The position numbers were made by a program, and so were the translations under genes. A model generated the notes under the pieces. It made no database searches. It saw only the letters and a program-made list of their open reading frames with translations, and was not told the DNA's origin. A DNA stretch of 41,707 nucleotides from positions 1-41,707 of the forward strand of contig CAJTTU010000025.1 of NCBI GenBank assembly GCA_910579325.1, in the 5' to 3' direction. Source of the stretch: an uncultured Lachnospiraceae bacterium (GTDB lineage Bacteria; Bacillota; Clostridia; Lachnospirales; Lachnospiraceae). Positions 24,397-32,445 of the stretch are shown piece by piece; position 1 is the first letter of the stretch, and the number at the start of each line of letters is the position of its first letter.

Positions 24397-25380
24397 ATGG
24401 AAAAACTGTGTATCGGTATCGACGTGGGCGGTACCACAGCGAAAATCGGTCTGCTGTCCACAGCGGGCGTGATTCTGGATAAATGGGAGATTCCTACCCG
24501 GAAGGAAATGAACGGGAGTCACATTCTGCCGGATATCGCCGCTTCCGTCCTGGAATATCTGGACAGGCATGGAATCGAAACGGAGAATATTCTGGGGGCC
24601 GGAATCGGCCTGCCCGGCCCGGTAACGCCTGACGGCAATGTGTCGGTGTGCGTTAATCTGGGCTGGAAACAGGAAAGAAATCCGGAAAAAGAACTGAGCG
24701 GGCTGCTGAACGGCGTCTATGTAAAAGCGGGAAATGACGCCAATGTGGCGGCTTTGGGCGAGTTGTGGCAGGGCGGCGGCAAAGGCCATAAAAACATTAT
24801 GCTGTTTACGCTGGGAACCGGCGTGGGCGGCGGCGTGGTAGTGGATGAAAGGATTGTGGCAGGTTTCCGGGGCATGGGCGGCGAGATTGGCCATATTCGG
24901 GTGAATTTTGATGAGGCAGATGCATGTAACTGCGGGAACCACGGCTGTCTCGAACAGTATGCTTCCGCCACGGGCATTGTAAAGGTGGCCTGGCGTGCCT
25001 TGGCTGATTCGAATGCCCCGTCGGTTTTGCGCAACAGGGCAGGTTTCGACGACGAGGCCGCGGTGGCTGCGTGCAGCTTCAGCTGCAAAGACGTTCTGGA
25101 CGCGGCAAAAGCGGGAGATGCCATAGCCCTCTCATCCGTCCGTACCAGCATGCGCTATCTGGCTTTGGCCATGCACTATATCAGCCATATCACGGACCCG
25201 GAAATTTTCGTCATCGGCGGCGGCGTGTCGAAGGCGGGTCGGTTTTTGCTCGACATAATCGAGAAGTATTATAAGGCATTTACGGTGATGGGAAAAGGCA
25301 GGGCGGAAATCGGCCTGGCCACGCTGGGTAATGACGCGGGGATGTACGGCGCGGCGCGGCTGGTGTTGAACAGGGAATAA
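24397..25380 (+). CDS. glcK: ROK-family glucokinase
   Basis: A 327-residue sugar kinase of the ROK family that phosphorylates glucose with ATP. The phosphate motif is GIDVGGTTAKIGLL (about residues 7-20). The ROK zinc motif is CNCGNHGCLEQYAS, and GNDANVAALGE, GTGVGGGVV and GGEIGHIRV are all present. The overall match to Firmicute GlcK rather than to a DNA-binding ROK repressor is clear because there is no N-terminal helix-turn-helix. It follows galE on the same strand, and a strong terminator follows it, marking the end of the transcript. Confidence 0.92.
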   Translation: MEKLCIGIDVGGTTAKIGLLSTAGVILDKWEIPTRKEMNGSHILPDIAASVLEYLDRHGIETENILGAGIGLPGPVTPDGNVSVCVNLGWKQERNPEKELSGLLNGVYVKAGNDANVAALGELWQGGGKGHKNIMLFTLGTGVGGGVVVDERIVAGFRGMGGEIGHIRVNFDEADACNCGNHGCLEQYASATGIVKVAWRALADSNAPSVLRNRAGFDDEAAVAACSFSCKDVLDAAKAGDAIALSSVRTSMRYLALAMHYISHITDPEIFVIGGGVSKAGRFLLDIIEKYYKAFTVMGKGRAEIGLATLGNDAGMYGAARLVLNRE

Positions 25381-25400
25381 AAAGACGCAAAGGTGAAGCG

Positions 25401-25446
25401 ACCTCGGAAACGCTGTTTCTCTCAGCGGTTCCGGGGTTTATTTTTG
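25401..25446 (+). terminator. Strong intrinsic terminator after glcK
   Basis: ACCTCGGAAACGCTG (25401-25415) pairs with CAGCGGTTCCGGGGT (25423-25437) with one G-T pair and one mismatch, followed by TTTATTTTTG. It lies 20 bases after the glcK stop. Confidence 0.88.
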
Positions 25447-25534
25447 TTGTGGCCGGGGCGATATCGGGGGTATTTGCATTTTATGGGGGGAGGGTATGAA
25501 AGGGACCGGGAATAAAGCAGAGCAATTTACAGGG

Positions 25535-25563
25535 TTTTCTGATGCGTTGAACTATGATAAAAT
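25535..25563 (+). promoter_or_regulatory. Candidate promoter of the ABC exporter; describes gap 25447-25725
   Basis: TTTTCT (25535-25540), a 17-base spacer and TAAAAT (25558-25563), with TG three bases before the -10 (TATGATAAAAT). The leader before the exporter start is about 155 bases and contains a possible 31-codon frame (25596-25691), listed as a finding. Confidence 0.45.
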
Positions 25564-25725
25564 AAAAAGGCGTTTTCAAAAATGTATGTAATCAGATGGG
25601 GAAAGACTCTGAGAGTACACGGAAAGCCATGCAGGAATCTTATGGGGACGGGTTGGTATCTTTTACCGGAAGTCTGTCAGGAAATAGATAGTCTCATAAA
25701 CTTATTACATGAGGAGATGAAAACA

Positions 25726-27486
25726 ATGAGGACAAGCACACTGCTGAAGCGGTTTCTGCCCTATTATAAAAATTATGTGGGCATTATGGTAATGGATCTG
25801 TTTTGCGCGGCGCTGACTACGGTCTGTGAGATGGTGCTGCCGCTGATTCTGCGCTATATTACAAACGCGGGTATGAATGACCTGCAGGCGCTGACGGTGC
25901 GTACGATTCTGACTATCGGCGCCGTATATTTCGCTTTGCGGATCATAGACGGGCTGGCCAGTTATTATATGGCTTATACCGGCCATGTGATGGGGGCTTC
26001 GATTGAGACAGATATGCGGGAGGATGCCTTTGCCCATCTGCAGAAGCTGTCCGATAATTATTTTAACAATACCAAAGTGGGACAGATTATGTCCAGAATC
26101 ACCAGCGATCTGTTCGACGTGACGGAGTTCGCCCATCACTGTCCGGAAGAATTTTTTATCGCGTTTTTAAAAGCAGTGGTATCGTTTGTGATTCTGGCCG
26201 GGATTAACCTGCCTTTGACTGTAATTATCTTTGTACTGATTCCGGTGATGGCCATTTCCTGTACTTACTTTAACTTAAAGGTGAGGAAGGCCTTTAAGGT
26301 ACAGCGAAACCATATCGGAGAGCTGAACGCGAGAATAGAGGACAGCCTGCTGGGAAACAAGGTGGTCCGCGCCTTTGCAAATGAGGAAGTGGAGCTGGGG
26401 AAGTTTAACCGGGATAATCAGGAATTTCTGCAGATCAAGCGCCAGACTTACCGGTATATGGCGGCCTTTCAGAATACGGTCCGGATGTTTGACGGACTGA
26501 TGTATGTGGTGGTTATTGTGGCCGGCGGTCTCTTTATGCTGGGCGGAAAAATCGCGCCGGCAGATCTGGTGGCTTACACAATGTATGTGACCACGCTGCT
26601 GGCGACGATCCGGCGGATTATCGAGTTTGCCGAGCAGTTCCAGAGAGGCATGACGGGCGTGGAGCGGTTTGTGGAGCTGATGGATGCGGAAGTGGAGATT
26701 TTTGACGAGGAGGGGGCGGTTCCCCTGGAGAATGTGGAAGGAGAAATTACGTTCCGGAACGTATCCTTTGAATATCCCGACGATCACACCCCTGTGCTGG
26801 ACAACATCGATCTGACCATCAGACCGGGAGAAAAGGTGGCGCTGGTAGGGCCGTCAGGCGGCGGAAAAACGACGATGTGCAACCTGATTCCCCGTTTTTA
26901 TGATCCTACCGACGGCGAGATTCTGCTGGACGGGCAGGACATCAGGAAAGTGACCCTTCGCAGCCTGCGCGGCAGCGTAGGCGTGGTGCAGCAGGATGTG
27001 TATCTGTTCTCCGGCACCGTTTATGAAAATATCGCTTATGGCCGGCCGGGGGCCAGTCCGGAAGAAGTGACAGAGGCGGCGAAGCTGGCCGGCGCCCATG
27101 AATTTATTATGGAGCTGAAAGACGGCTATGACACTTATGTGGGAGAACGGGGCGTGAAATTATCCGGCGGCCAGAAGCAGAGGATCAGTATCGCCCGCGT
27201 ATTCTTAAAAGCGCCGAAAGTTCTGCTGTTAGACGAGGCCACCGCCGCGTTGGACAATGAGAGCGAGCATCTGGTGTCCGAGTCCCTGGACAAGCTGGCG
27301 GCAGGCAGGACCACGCTGACCATCGCCCATCGTCTGACTACGATCCATGGAGCGGACCGGATTCTGGTTCTCTCGGGAAACCGGATCGTGGAGGAAGGAA
27401 ATCACGAGACGCTGATGGAGAAAAAGGGGATATATTATCAGCTGTACACTTCGGCCAGTATTGTGGAAAAGCCGGCAGTGGGATGA
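25726..27486 (+). CDS. ABC transporter, fused permease and ATPase (exporter type)
   Basis: A 586-residue half-transporter of the type I exporter fold. Six membrane helices (residues about 15-290) precede the nucleotide-binding domain, which has Walker A GPSGGGKTT (about residue 375), signature LSGGQKQR (about 479), Walker B VLLLDEATAAL and the switch IAHRLT. It should act as a homodimer or with a partner, exporting drugs, lipids or peptides; the substrate is unknown. I chose ATG 25726 because GAGGAG lies 9 bases upstream. The ATG three codons earlier abuts that site, and a frame starting at 25582 adds 48 residues with no ribosome binding site. No partner gene is adjacent. Confidence 0.92.
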   Translation: MRTSTLLKRFLPYYKNYVGIMVMDLFCAALTTVCEMVLPLILRYITNAGMNDLQALTVRTILTIGAVYFALRIIDGLASYYMAYTGHVMGASIETDMREDAFAHLQKLSDNYFNNTKVGQIMSRITSDLFDVTEFAHHCPEEFFIAFLKAVVSFVILAGINLPLTVIIFVLIPVMAISCTYFNLKVRKAFKVQRNHIGELNARIEDSLLGNKVVRAFANEEVELGKFNRDNQEFLQIKRQTYRYMAAFQNTVRMFDGLMYVVVIVAGGLFMLGGKIAPADLVAYTMYVTTLLATIRRIIEFAEQFQRGMTGVERFVELMDAEVEIFDEEGAVPLENVEGEITFRNVSFEYPDDHTPVLDNIDLTIRPGEKVALVGPSGGGKTTMCNLIPRFYDPTDGEILLDGQDIRKVTLRSLRGSVGVVQQDVYLFSGTVYENIAYGRPGASPEEVTEAAKLAGAHEFIMELKDGYDTYVGERGVKLSGGQKQRISIARVFLKAPKVLLLDEATAALDNESEHLVSESLDKLAAGRTTLTIAHRLTTIHGADRILVLSGNRIVEEGNHETLMEKKGIYYQLYTSASIVEKPAVG

Positions 27487-27563
27487 GCTGCCGGTTTAAG
27501 ATGAATATGCAGGTTCACAGTGTTAATGGAAGGACGACGTACATGCGAATATGGAGAAAATAC

Positions 27564-27592
27564 TTGCACATTTGACAGCGAGAGTATAAAAT
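27564..27592 (+). promoter_or_regulatory. Promoter of the small membrane protein gene
   Basis: TTGCAC (27564-27569), a 17-base spacer and TAAAAT (27587-27592). Downstream, at 27622-27640, is a near-palindrome TTGAA-G-CGGCGCCG-TTCAA, an 18-base perfect palindrome with one inserted G, which could be an operator or an RNA hairpin in the leader. Confidence 0.55.
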
Positions 27593-27682
27593 AGTCTGTA
27601 TGTAAGCGGCATTTTTGTACGTTGAAGCGGCGCCGTTCAAGCGACGCATATGATAGAATGGCAGGAAGGAGTTTTTACAGAG

Positions 27683-27955
27683 ATGAGCCAGGAAAAAGTA
27701 GAGAGATATAAACAGGAAAAGGCCCACAGAAAAGAGAACGTAGAGAAGGAACGGCGGAAAAAGAAGGCCGGGAGGATTCTTACCTGGGTGGTGATTCTGG
27801 CGGTATGCGGTGGAATCGGCGGAGCCATCGGCGTTACTTTCTATAACGATTATCAGGCCAGGCTGGCGGCCCGTCCCGATTACGCAAGGGAAAATATGGT
27901 GGTCAGCGACCTGACAGGAATCCTGGAGACTGAGGCGGAGACGGCTGCCGAGTAG
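27683..27955 (+). CDS. Small single-pass membrane protein, function unknown
   Basis: A 90-residue protein. Residues 1-35 are highly charged and likely helical (VERYKQEKAHRKENVEKERR), residues about 37-58 form one membrane segment (TWVVILAVCGGIGGAIGVTF), and the remainder is a short outer tail. I chose ATG 27683, which follows AAGGAG, over an in-frame ATG at 27650 with no site. It is monocistronic, between its own promoter and a perfect hairpin. I recognise no domain; similar tiny proteins with a basic/acidic helix and one membrane segment are common in Lachnospiraceae. Confidence 0.7.
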   Translation: MSQEKVERYKQEKAHRKENVEKERRKKKAGRILTWVVILAVCGGIGGAIGVTFYNDYQARLAARPDYARENMVVSDLTGILETEAETAAE

Positions 27956-27977
27956 CAGGAGCTTATAAAACGAGGAG

Positions 27978-28002
27978 TCCCCAGGATGTAACATCCTGGG
28001 GA
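27978..28002 (+). terminator. Perfect hairpin after the small membrane protein gene, no T run
   Basis: TCCCCAGGATG (27978-27988), loop TAA, CATCCTGGGGA (27992-28002): 11 perfect base pairs with a 3-base loop. It lies 22 bases after the stop but is followed by AATTATG rather than T residues, so it may protect the 3' end rather than terminate. Confidence 0.5.
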
Positions 28003-28084
28003 AATTATGAAAAATCTATGTGCATTATGACGAAAACTCTTATTTGATCGTTTGATTTCTATACAAATATCATAACAGCGGACT

Positions 28085-28113
28085 GTGAACAAAGTATGAA
28101 CAAACGGTAAAAT
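28085..28113 (+). promoter_or_regulatory. Candidate promoter of the pyrophosphatase gene
   Basis: GTGAAC (28085-28090), 17 bases, TAAAAT (28108-28113). The -35 is weak. The word TGAACAAA occurs twice (28086-28093 and 28098-28105), 12 bases apart, and could be a binding site. Confidence 0.33.
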
Positions 28114-28145
28114 ATATATTAATATATAAATATGGAGGCCCAGAT

Positions 28146-29801
28146 ATGGAAATTTCTAACACAGGCCATGTGATGGTGGTGGGGCATAAAAATCCGGACA
28201 CGGATTCCATCTGTTCCGCGATTGCTTACGCAAGGTTAAAGGAAAAAGAAACGGGGGAGCGATACGAACCCAAAAGAGCCGGCCAGCTGAATCCGGAGAC
28301 AGAATTTGTTCTGGATTATCTCAAGCTGCCGGTGCCGGAACTAATCACCGACGTGGGAACCCAGGTGAAGGATATGGAGATCCGGGGAACCGCGGGAGTG
28401 GACAGCGGCATTTCCCTGAAAAAGGCATGGAGCCTGATGAAAGAGCTGAACGTGGTCACACTGCCCATCGTCAGCGGCCGAAGGCTGGAAGGGCTGATCA
28501 CTATCGGCGATATCGCCAACTCTTATATGAATGTGTATGACAGCAGAATTCTGTCCGTAGCCCGGACTCATTACGCGAATATCGTGGAGACTATAGAGGG
28601 AACTATGCTGATCGGCGATGAGAACGGTGTGTTTGATCACGGAAAGGTACTGATCGCGGCGGCGAATCCTGACCTGATGGAAAGCTATATCGACGGCGGT
28701 GACCTGGTGATTCTGGGAAACCGGTATGAGTCTCAGCTCTGCGCGATCGAAATGGATGCCGCCTGTATTATCGTCTGCGACGGCGCGCCGGTATCCCGGA
28801 CGATCAAGATGCTGGCGGAGGAAAAGAACTGTACGGTAATCAGTTCTCCCTTTGATACATATACGGTGGCCAGGCTGATTAATCAGAGTATGCCTATTCG
28901 TCACTTTATGACCAGGGAACAGATTATTACCTTCGGTGTGGAGGACTTTACCGACGATATCAAAGAGGTGATGGCCAGCAAGCGGCACCGCGATTTTCCC
29001 GTGCTGGACGAGGAAGGGCTGTACAGAGGCATGATCTCCCGCCGGAATCTGCTGGGAATGCGTCGGAAGCAGGTGATTCTGGTGGATCACAATGAGCGGA
29101 CCCAGGCAGTGGACGGCATCGAGAAGGCGGATATTCTGGAGATTATCGACCATCACCGGCTGGGCGCGCTGGAGACGATGAATCCGGTATTTTTCCGCAA
29201 CCAGCCTCTGGGCTGTACCGCGACTATTGTTTATCAGATGTACCAGGAAAAAGGGGTGGAGATCGACGCCCAGACGGCGGGACTTCTGTGCTGCGCCATT
29301 ATTTCCGACACGCTGCTGTACCGTTCCCCCACCTGTACGCCGGTGGACAAAGCGGCGGCTGAGGAGCTGGCCCGTATCGCGGGGTTTGATCCGGTGAAGA
29401 TGGCCAAAGATATGTTTACAGCGGGAAGCGATCTGGGGTCAAAAACGCCGGAGGAGATTTTCTATCAGGATTATAAAACCTTTGCGGTAGGCGATGTGAA
29501 AGTGGGAATCGGTCAGATCAATTCTATGAATCCGGATGAGCTGGAGACCATCGGAGGGCGGCTGCTTCCTTATCTGAAGGAGGTGGAAGAAAAGTCCGGA
29601 CTGGATGTGGTTTATTTTATGCTGACCAGTATTCTGGATGAGTCTACCACGGTAATCTGTTCGGAGAAAAATACGGCGGTTTCCCTGCTGTCAGACGCGT
29701 TCCCGACGGGGACGAAGCAGGGCATCGGATATTATCTGGAAGGCGTGGTGTCCAGAAAGAAACAGATGGTGCCGTCGCTGATGCTGGCGATTCAGAACTG
29801 A
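28146..29801 (+). CDS. ppaC: Manganese-dependent inorganic pyrophosphatase with regulatory CBS insertion
   Basis: A 551-residue family II pyrophosphatase that hydrolyses pyrophosphate in the cytoplasm. Metal ligands are in GHKNPDTDS (His14, Asp18, Asp20), LVDHNE and EIIDHHRLG; the C-terminal DHHA2 domain has the substrate motif SRKKQMVPSL. Between the first and second DHH motifs a long insertion (about residues 60-310) contains two CBS halves (LKKAWSLMKELNVVTLPIV, DDIKEVMASKRHRDFPVL) flanking a DRTGG-like domain. This is the CBS-PPase arrangement, in which adenine nucleotides regulate activity. It is therefore almost twice the length of the simple Bacillus enzyme. The start follows a weak GGAG-poor leader, but the N-terminus matches the family. 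Confidence 0.93.
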   Translation: MEISNTGHVMVVGHKNPDTDSICSAIAYARLKEKETGERYEPKRAGQLNPETEFVLDYLKLPVPELITDVGTQVKDMEIRGTAGVDSGISLKKAWSLMKELNVVTLPIVSGRRLEGLITIGDIANSYMNVYDSRILSVARTHYANIVETIEGTMLIGDENGVFDHGKVLIAAANPDLMESYIDGGDLVILGNRYESQLCAIEMDAACIIVCDGAPVSRTIKMLAEEKNCTVISSPFDTYTVARLINQSMPIRHFMTREQIITFGVEDFTDDIKEVMASKRHRDFPVLDEEGLYRGMISRRNLLGMRRKQVILVDHNERTQAVDGIEKADILEIIDHHRLGALETMNPVFFRNQPLGCTATIVYQMYQEKGVEIDAQTAGLLCCAIISDTLLYRSPTCTPVDKAAAEELARIAGFDPVKMAKDMFTAGSDLGSKTPEEIFYQDYKTFAVGDVKVGIGQINSMNPDELETIGGRLLPYLKEVEEKSGLDVVYFMLTSILDESTTVICSEKNTAVSLLSDAFPTGTKQGIGYYLEGVVSRKKQMVPSLMLAIQN

Positions 29802-29815
29802 CATATGAAATGAAG

Positions 29816-29881
29816 ACGCTCTTTGGAGTGGTCGTCGCTGATGACGCAGGCATCAGGCGATGCAGGGCATCCAAAGAGCGT
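29816..29881 (+). ncRNA. Candidate three-way-junction RNA element between ppaC and the kinase gene
   Basis: The outer stem is 12 perfect base pairs, ACGCTCTTTGGA (29816-29827) with TCCAAAGAGCGT (29870-29881). Inside are two small hairpins: GTCGTC-GCT-GATGAC (29831-29845, one G-T pair) and GCATC-AGGC-GATGC (29850-29863). The junction strands are GTG, GCAG and AGGGCA. No T run follows. The GGAG that would serve the kinase gene's GTG start begins 2 bases after the outer stem. It matches no riboswitch class I recognise. It may be a cis-regulatory RNA, a processing signal or a short repeat element. Confidence 0.5.
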
Positions 29882-29894
29882 TGGAGCATAAAAG

Positions 29895-30416
29895 GTGATA
29901 AAATTGGAAAATATTACTTTAATCGGAATGCCTGGTTCCGGGAAAAGCACGGTAGGCGTGCTGCTGGCGAAAGATCTGGGATTTCGGTTTGTGGATACGG
30001 ACCTGCTGATTCAGGAGCAGGAGGGCAGTCTGTTAAAGGATATCATTGCTAGAGAAGGGGCGGAAGGGTTCGAGCGGATTGAAAATCAGGTAAATGCCCA
30101 GGTGCAGGCCAGATATACGGTCATCGCCCCCGGCGGCAGCGTGGTTTACTGCCCGGAGGCGATGAATCATTTTAAAGAGATCAGTCTGGTGGTTTATCTG
30201 CGGATTGGCCTGGGAAGCCTGAAAGCCCGGCTGGGAGATCTGAAAGCCCGAGGGGTAGTGCTGAAAAATGACATGACGCTGGATGAGCTTTACGCAGAGA
30301 GGGTTCCTCTTTATGAACGATATGCCGATCTTATGGTGGATGTGGATGAACTGAGTCTGGGACAGGTGCTGGAACAGCTTGAGAAGCTGGAAGAAGTGAG
30401 AAGGATCGGGAAATGA
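29895..30416 (+). CDS. Shikimate kinase-like P-loop kinase
   Basis: A 173-residue nucleoside-monophosphate-kinase-fold protein with Walker A GMPGSGKST (residues 11-19), Asp34-x-Asp36 in FVDTDLL, and the family-typical RVPLYERYADLMVDVD. Two shikimate-contact features are altered: the usual Phe-Arg pair before the Glu reads FERIE (59-63), and the Gly-Gly-Gly motif reads PGGSVVY. The Arg-Pro-Leu-Leu lid is replaced by RGVVLKND. It is therefore a shikimate kinase relative whose substrate is not assured. The GTG at 29895 has GGAG upstream; the alternative TTG at 29904 has AAGGTG 6 bases upstream and would give a product three residues shorter. No other aro gene is nearby. Confidence 0.72.
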   Translation: MIKLENITLIGMPGSGKSTVGVLLAKDLGFRFVDTDLLIQEQEGSLLKDIIAREGAEGFERIENQVNAQVQARYTVIAPGGSVVYCPEAMNHFKEISLVVYLRIGLGSLKARLGDLKARGVVLKNDMTLDELYAERVPLYERYADLMVDVDELSLGQVLEQLEKLEEVRRIGK

Positions 30417-30418
30417 AG

Positions 30419-30457
30419 TAAAAAACTGGTATTCAATCTAAAAAATACCGGAAAAAA
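30419..30457 (-). terminator. Hairpin with T run on the minus strand
   Basis: CTGGTATT (30426-30433) pairs with AATACCGG (30444-30451) with one G-T pair. On the plus strand both flanks are A runs, so only a minus-strand transcript would end with the required T run (TTTTTT). No minus-strand gene is recognised to the right. Confidence 0.4.
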
Positions 30458-30462
30458 CACTG

Positions 30463-30491
30463 TTGAAAGTTCGGAATTGTGCCGATATACA
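30463..30491 (+). promoter_or_regulatory. Promoter of the FliK/FlhB-like cluster
   Basis: TTGAAA (30463-30468), a 17-base spacer and TATACA (30486-30491), 41 bases before the first gene. The -10 overlaps GCCGATAT (30481-30488), the -10 word of flagellar sigma factors, but the matching -35 is misplaced. Confidence 0.58.
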
Positions 30492-30532
30492 ACATAGGGG
30501 AAATTTTGCATTTCCGGGAAAGGGGCAAAATC

Positions 30533-31960
30533 ATGGCGAATATTTTACAGGTGACGCCGTCGCCTGTTCAGACCGATAATCGGACGCTGCCAACTGGCCA
30601 GGAAGCGAGAAATCAGGTACAGAACCCCCGGATCCATAATCCGGTGGACCCTACCCGGGTGGTTCGGGCGGACGGGCAGCAGGGCGGAAGAACAGGAACC
30701 GCGACTGGCGAAGGCAGCCCGGGCATTCTTGATTATGACAGCAATTACGGTGCCTTTGTGCAGAAACTGAACAGTAATCCCAGCACGGCAGGCCTGTTAG
30801 AGCAAATTATTTTTCAGGATACGGCGGGAATGCCGGAGGACCAGGCCCAGTTAGCCCAGTTGCTGAAGGAACTGTCAGCTTCTTTACAGATGCAGTCCGC
30901 GGAAGAACTTTTGAATTTTTTTATGGAGCAGGGAGCCGCGCAGGTGAAGTATTCGGGCGCGTTTTTTGACGGTCTGCGGAATATCCTGACTCAGAATACG
31001 TCGGACGGTTTAAAAGAGGCCGTGCTGGAGCTTCTGAAAAGCTATAATGATTTCAGCGCGGGTCCCCATCTTCTGACGCAGATGCGAACCCTGGCGGACC
31101 AGATTCATGACCAGCTTCTGACGCCATTCCGGGAGGAGTTTCGCCAGGAGTTGTCCCAGATGAACTGGTATGCGGCCAACGGAGACACCGAGGCCAATGC
31201 CCAGGCTTTGAACGGTCGGATTATTCCGTTTCTTTCCAATTATATTTCCAGAACCCACGACTATGGCGCGGTGAGAGATTCCGTCATGCTTTTTATTCTC
31301 AATGCGGTAAAGTATGAGAACGGAAGCCAGGACGGAATGATGAAGCTGTTTCAGCGGCTGGTGGGAAACAGAGAGTTTTCATATTTTTACAAGGGAGACG
31401 CCCAGTCTGATCTGGACAGTACTCTGGCGGCCATGCACAGGAGTCAGGCGGGAAACAAGTTTGCCGACGCGCTGGCAAGCCTTCTGGAGCGGGGCGGCCG
31501 GGGCGAGGCCGGCGTGGAGCAGATGCTTCAGTTTCAGAGCATTTCCCAGAATATATTGTTGAATGAGAGCGTATATATGCCTTTGATTCATCTGCTGATG
31601 CCTTTCTCTTATGAAGGCAAAGAAGTGATGTCGGAAATCTGGGTAGATCCCGACGCGGGCGAGGATGGAGAAGAGGGCGGCAGGAAAATCAGAATGCTTT
31701 TGCAGTTTCAGATTCAGCGGCTGGGCAGTTTTGACATGGTGCTGGAGTTTCAGGGCTGGAATGTGAATATGCAGCTGTGCGTGCCGCCTGCTCTGCAGGG
31801 TGAGTTCGACGCCATTCAGGAGAATGTGACGGGTATTCTGAAAAATAATGGTATGAAGCCCGGCCGGATGACGGTTACGGAAAAAAGAGGCGAGCTGCGG
31901 CTTGAAAGTGTATTTCCTGAGATCAGGGAGAAGGAGAGAACGGTAAATGTCAGAATTTGA
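30533..31960 (+). CDS. FliK-like (hook-length-control C-terminal-type) protein, YlqG-like
   Basis: A 475-residue soluble protein without a signal peptide. The first 70 residues are Pro/Gln/Arg-rich and disordered, the middle (80-370) is helical and Gln-rich, and residues about 375-475 resemble the FliK C-terminal domain: RLGSFDMVLEFQGWNVNMQL followed by a helix pair and GMKPGRMTVTEKRGELRL. FliK measures hook length and switches the export gate by contacting FlhB. Here the next gene, overlapping by 14 bases, encodes an FlhB C-terminal homologue, supporting the assignment. Bacillus ylqG-ylqH is the comparable pair. The start follows AAAGGGG by 7 bases. No hook, rod or export-gate genes are present in the window. 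Confidence 0.62.
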   Translation: MANILQVTPSPVQTDNRTLPTGQEARNQVQNPRIHNPVDPTRVVRADGQQGGRTGTATGEGSPGILDYDSNYGAFVQKLNSNPSTAGLLEQIIFQDTAGMPEDQAQLAQLLKELSASLQMQSAEELLNFFMEQGAAQVKYSGAFFDGLRNILTQNTSDGLKEAVLELLKSYNDFSAGPHLLTQMRTLADQIHDQLLTPFREEFRQELSQMNWYAANGDTEANAQALNGRIIPFLSNYISRTHDYGAVRDSVMLFILNAVKYENGSQDGMMKLFQRLVGNREFSYFYKGDAQSDLDSTLAAMHRSQAGNKFADALASLLERGGRGEAGVEQMLQFQSISQNILLNESVYMPLIHLLMPFSYEGKEVMSEIWVDPDAGEDGEEGGRKIRMLLQFQIQRLGSFDMVLEFQGWNVNMQLCVPPALQGEFDAIQENVTGILKNNGMKPGRMTVTEKRGELRLESVFPEIREKERTVNVRI

Positions 31961-32315
31961 GCGCCGGATGCAGAAAAGAGCGGTGGCCCTCCAGTATGAC
32001 CCGGAGAAAAACAGAGCGCCGGTAGTGGTGGCCTCCGGCATGGGATATATGGCGGAGCGAATCACGGAGGTGGCCATGAGCGCGGGTGTTCCCATTTATG
32101 AGGACGATTCGCTGAGTTCATTGCTCAGCCAGGTGAAGCTGGGCGCATCGATTCCGGTGGAGCTGTATCAGGCCGTGGTGGATATTTATCTCTATTTTCT
32201 GAATTACGTGCCGGAGGAAGGCGCCGTAAGGAAGGCCAAAACCGGAACGGAGGAGGCTGAAACGGAAACCGCGCCGGATGAAACCGGTGAAGATATATTT
32301 GGAGAGAATGAATGA
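31947..32315 (+). CDS. FlhB C-terminal-domain homologue (FhlB/YlqH-like export switch protein)
   Basis: A 122-residue soluble protein aligning with the cytoplasmic half of FlhB after its self-cleavage site: AVALQYDPEKNRAPVVVASG, then a helix, VPIYEDDSLSSLL and IPVELYQAVVDIYLYF. FlhB proper has four membrane helices and an Asn-Pro-Thr-His site just before this region; both are absent, so the protein is born as the processed fragment. Such stand-alone homologues partly replace FlhB-C in flagellated bacteria. The last 30 residues are an acidic Thr/Glu tail. It overlaps the FliK-like gene by 14 bases, with AAGGAG inside that gene, implying translational coupling. Confidence 0.85.
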   Translation: MSEFERRMQKRAVALQYDPEKNRAPVVVASGMGYMAERITEVAMSAGVPIYEDDSLSSLLSQVKLGASIPVELYQAVVDIYLYFLNYVPEEGAVRKAKTGTEEAETETAPDETGEDIFGENE

Positions 32316-32445
32316 CCGGGGAATTTCAGGTTTTGCAGTGAATATTGCATTTTATTTTGATGAGCGTAATAGATTGTAAGAGAAAATCGGGCGGTTTACG
32401 GTCTGCCCGGACGAGTAAACGGTGAGAAGAAGGGAGAGAAAGGCG

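Noticed and set aside
30481..30488. GCCGATAT, the -10 word of flagellar sigma-D promoters, ahead of the FliK-like gene
   Set aside because: The best -35 (GAAA) is 12 bases away instead of 14-16, while a vegetative promoter with exact 17-base spacing overlaps it.
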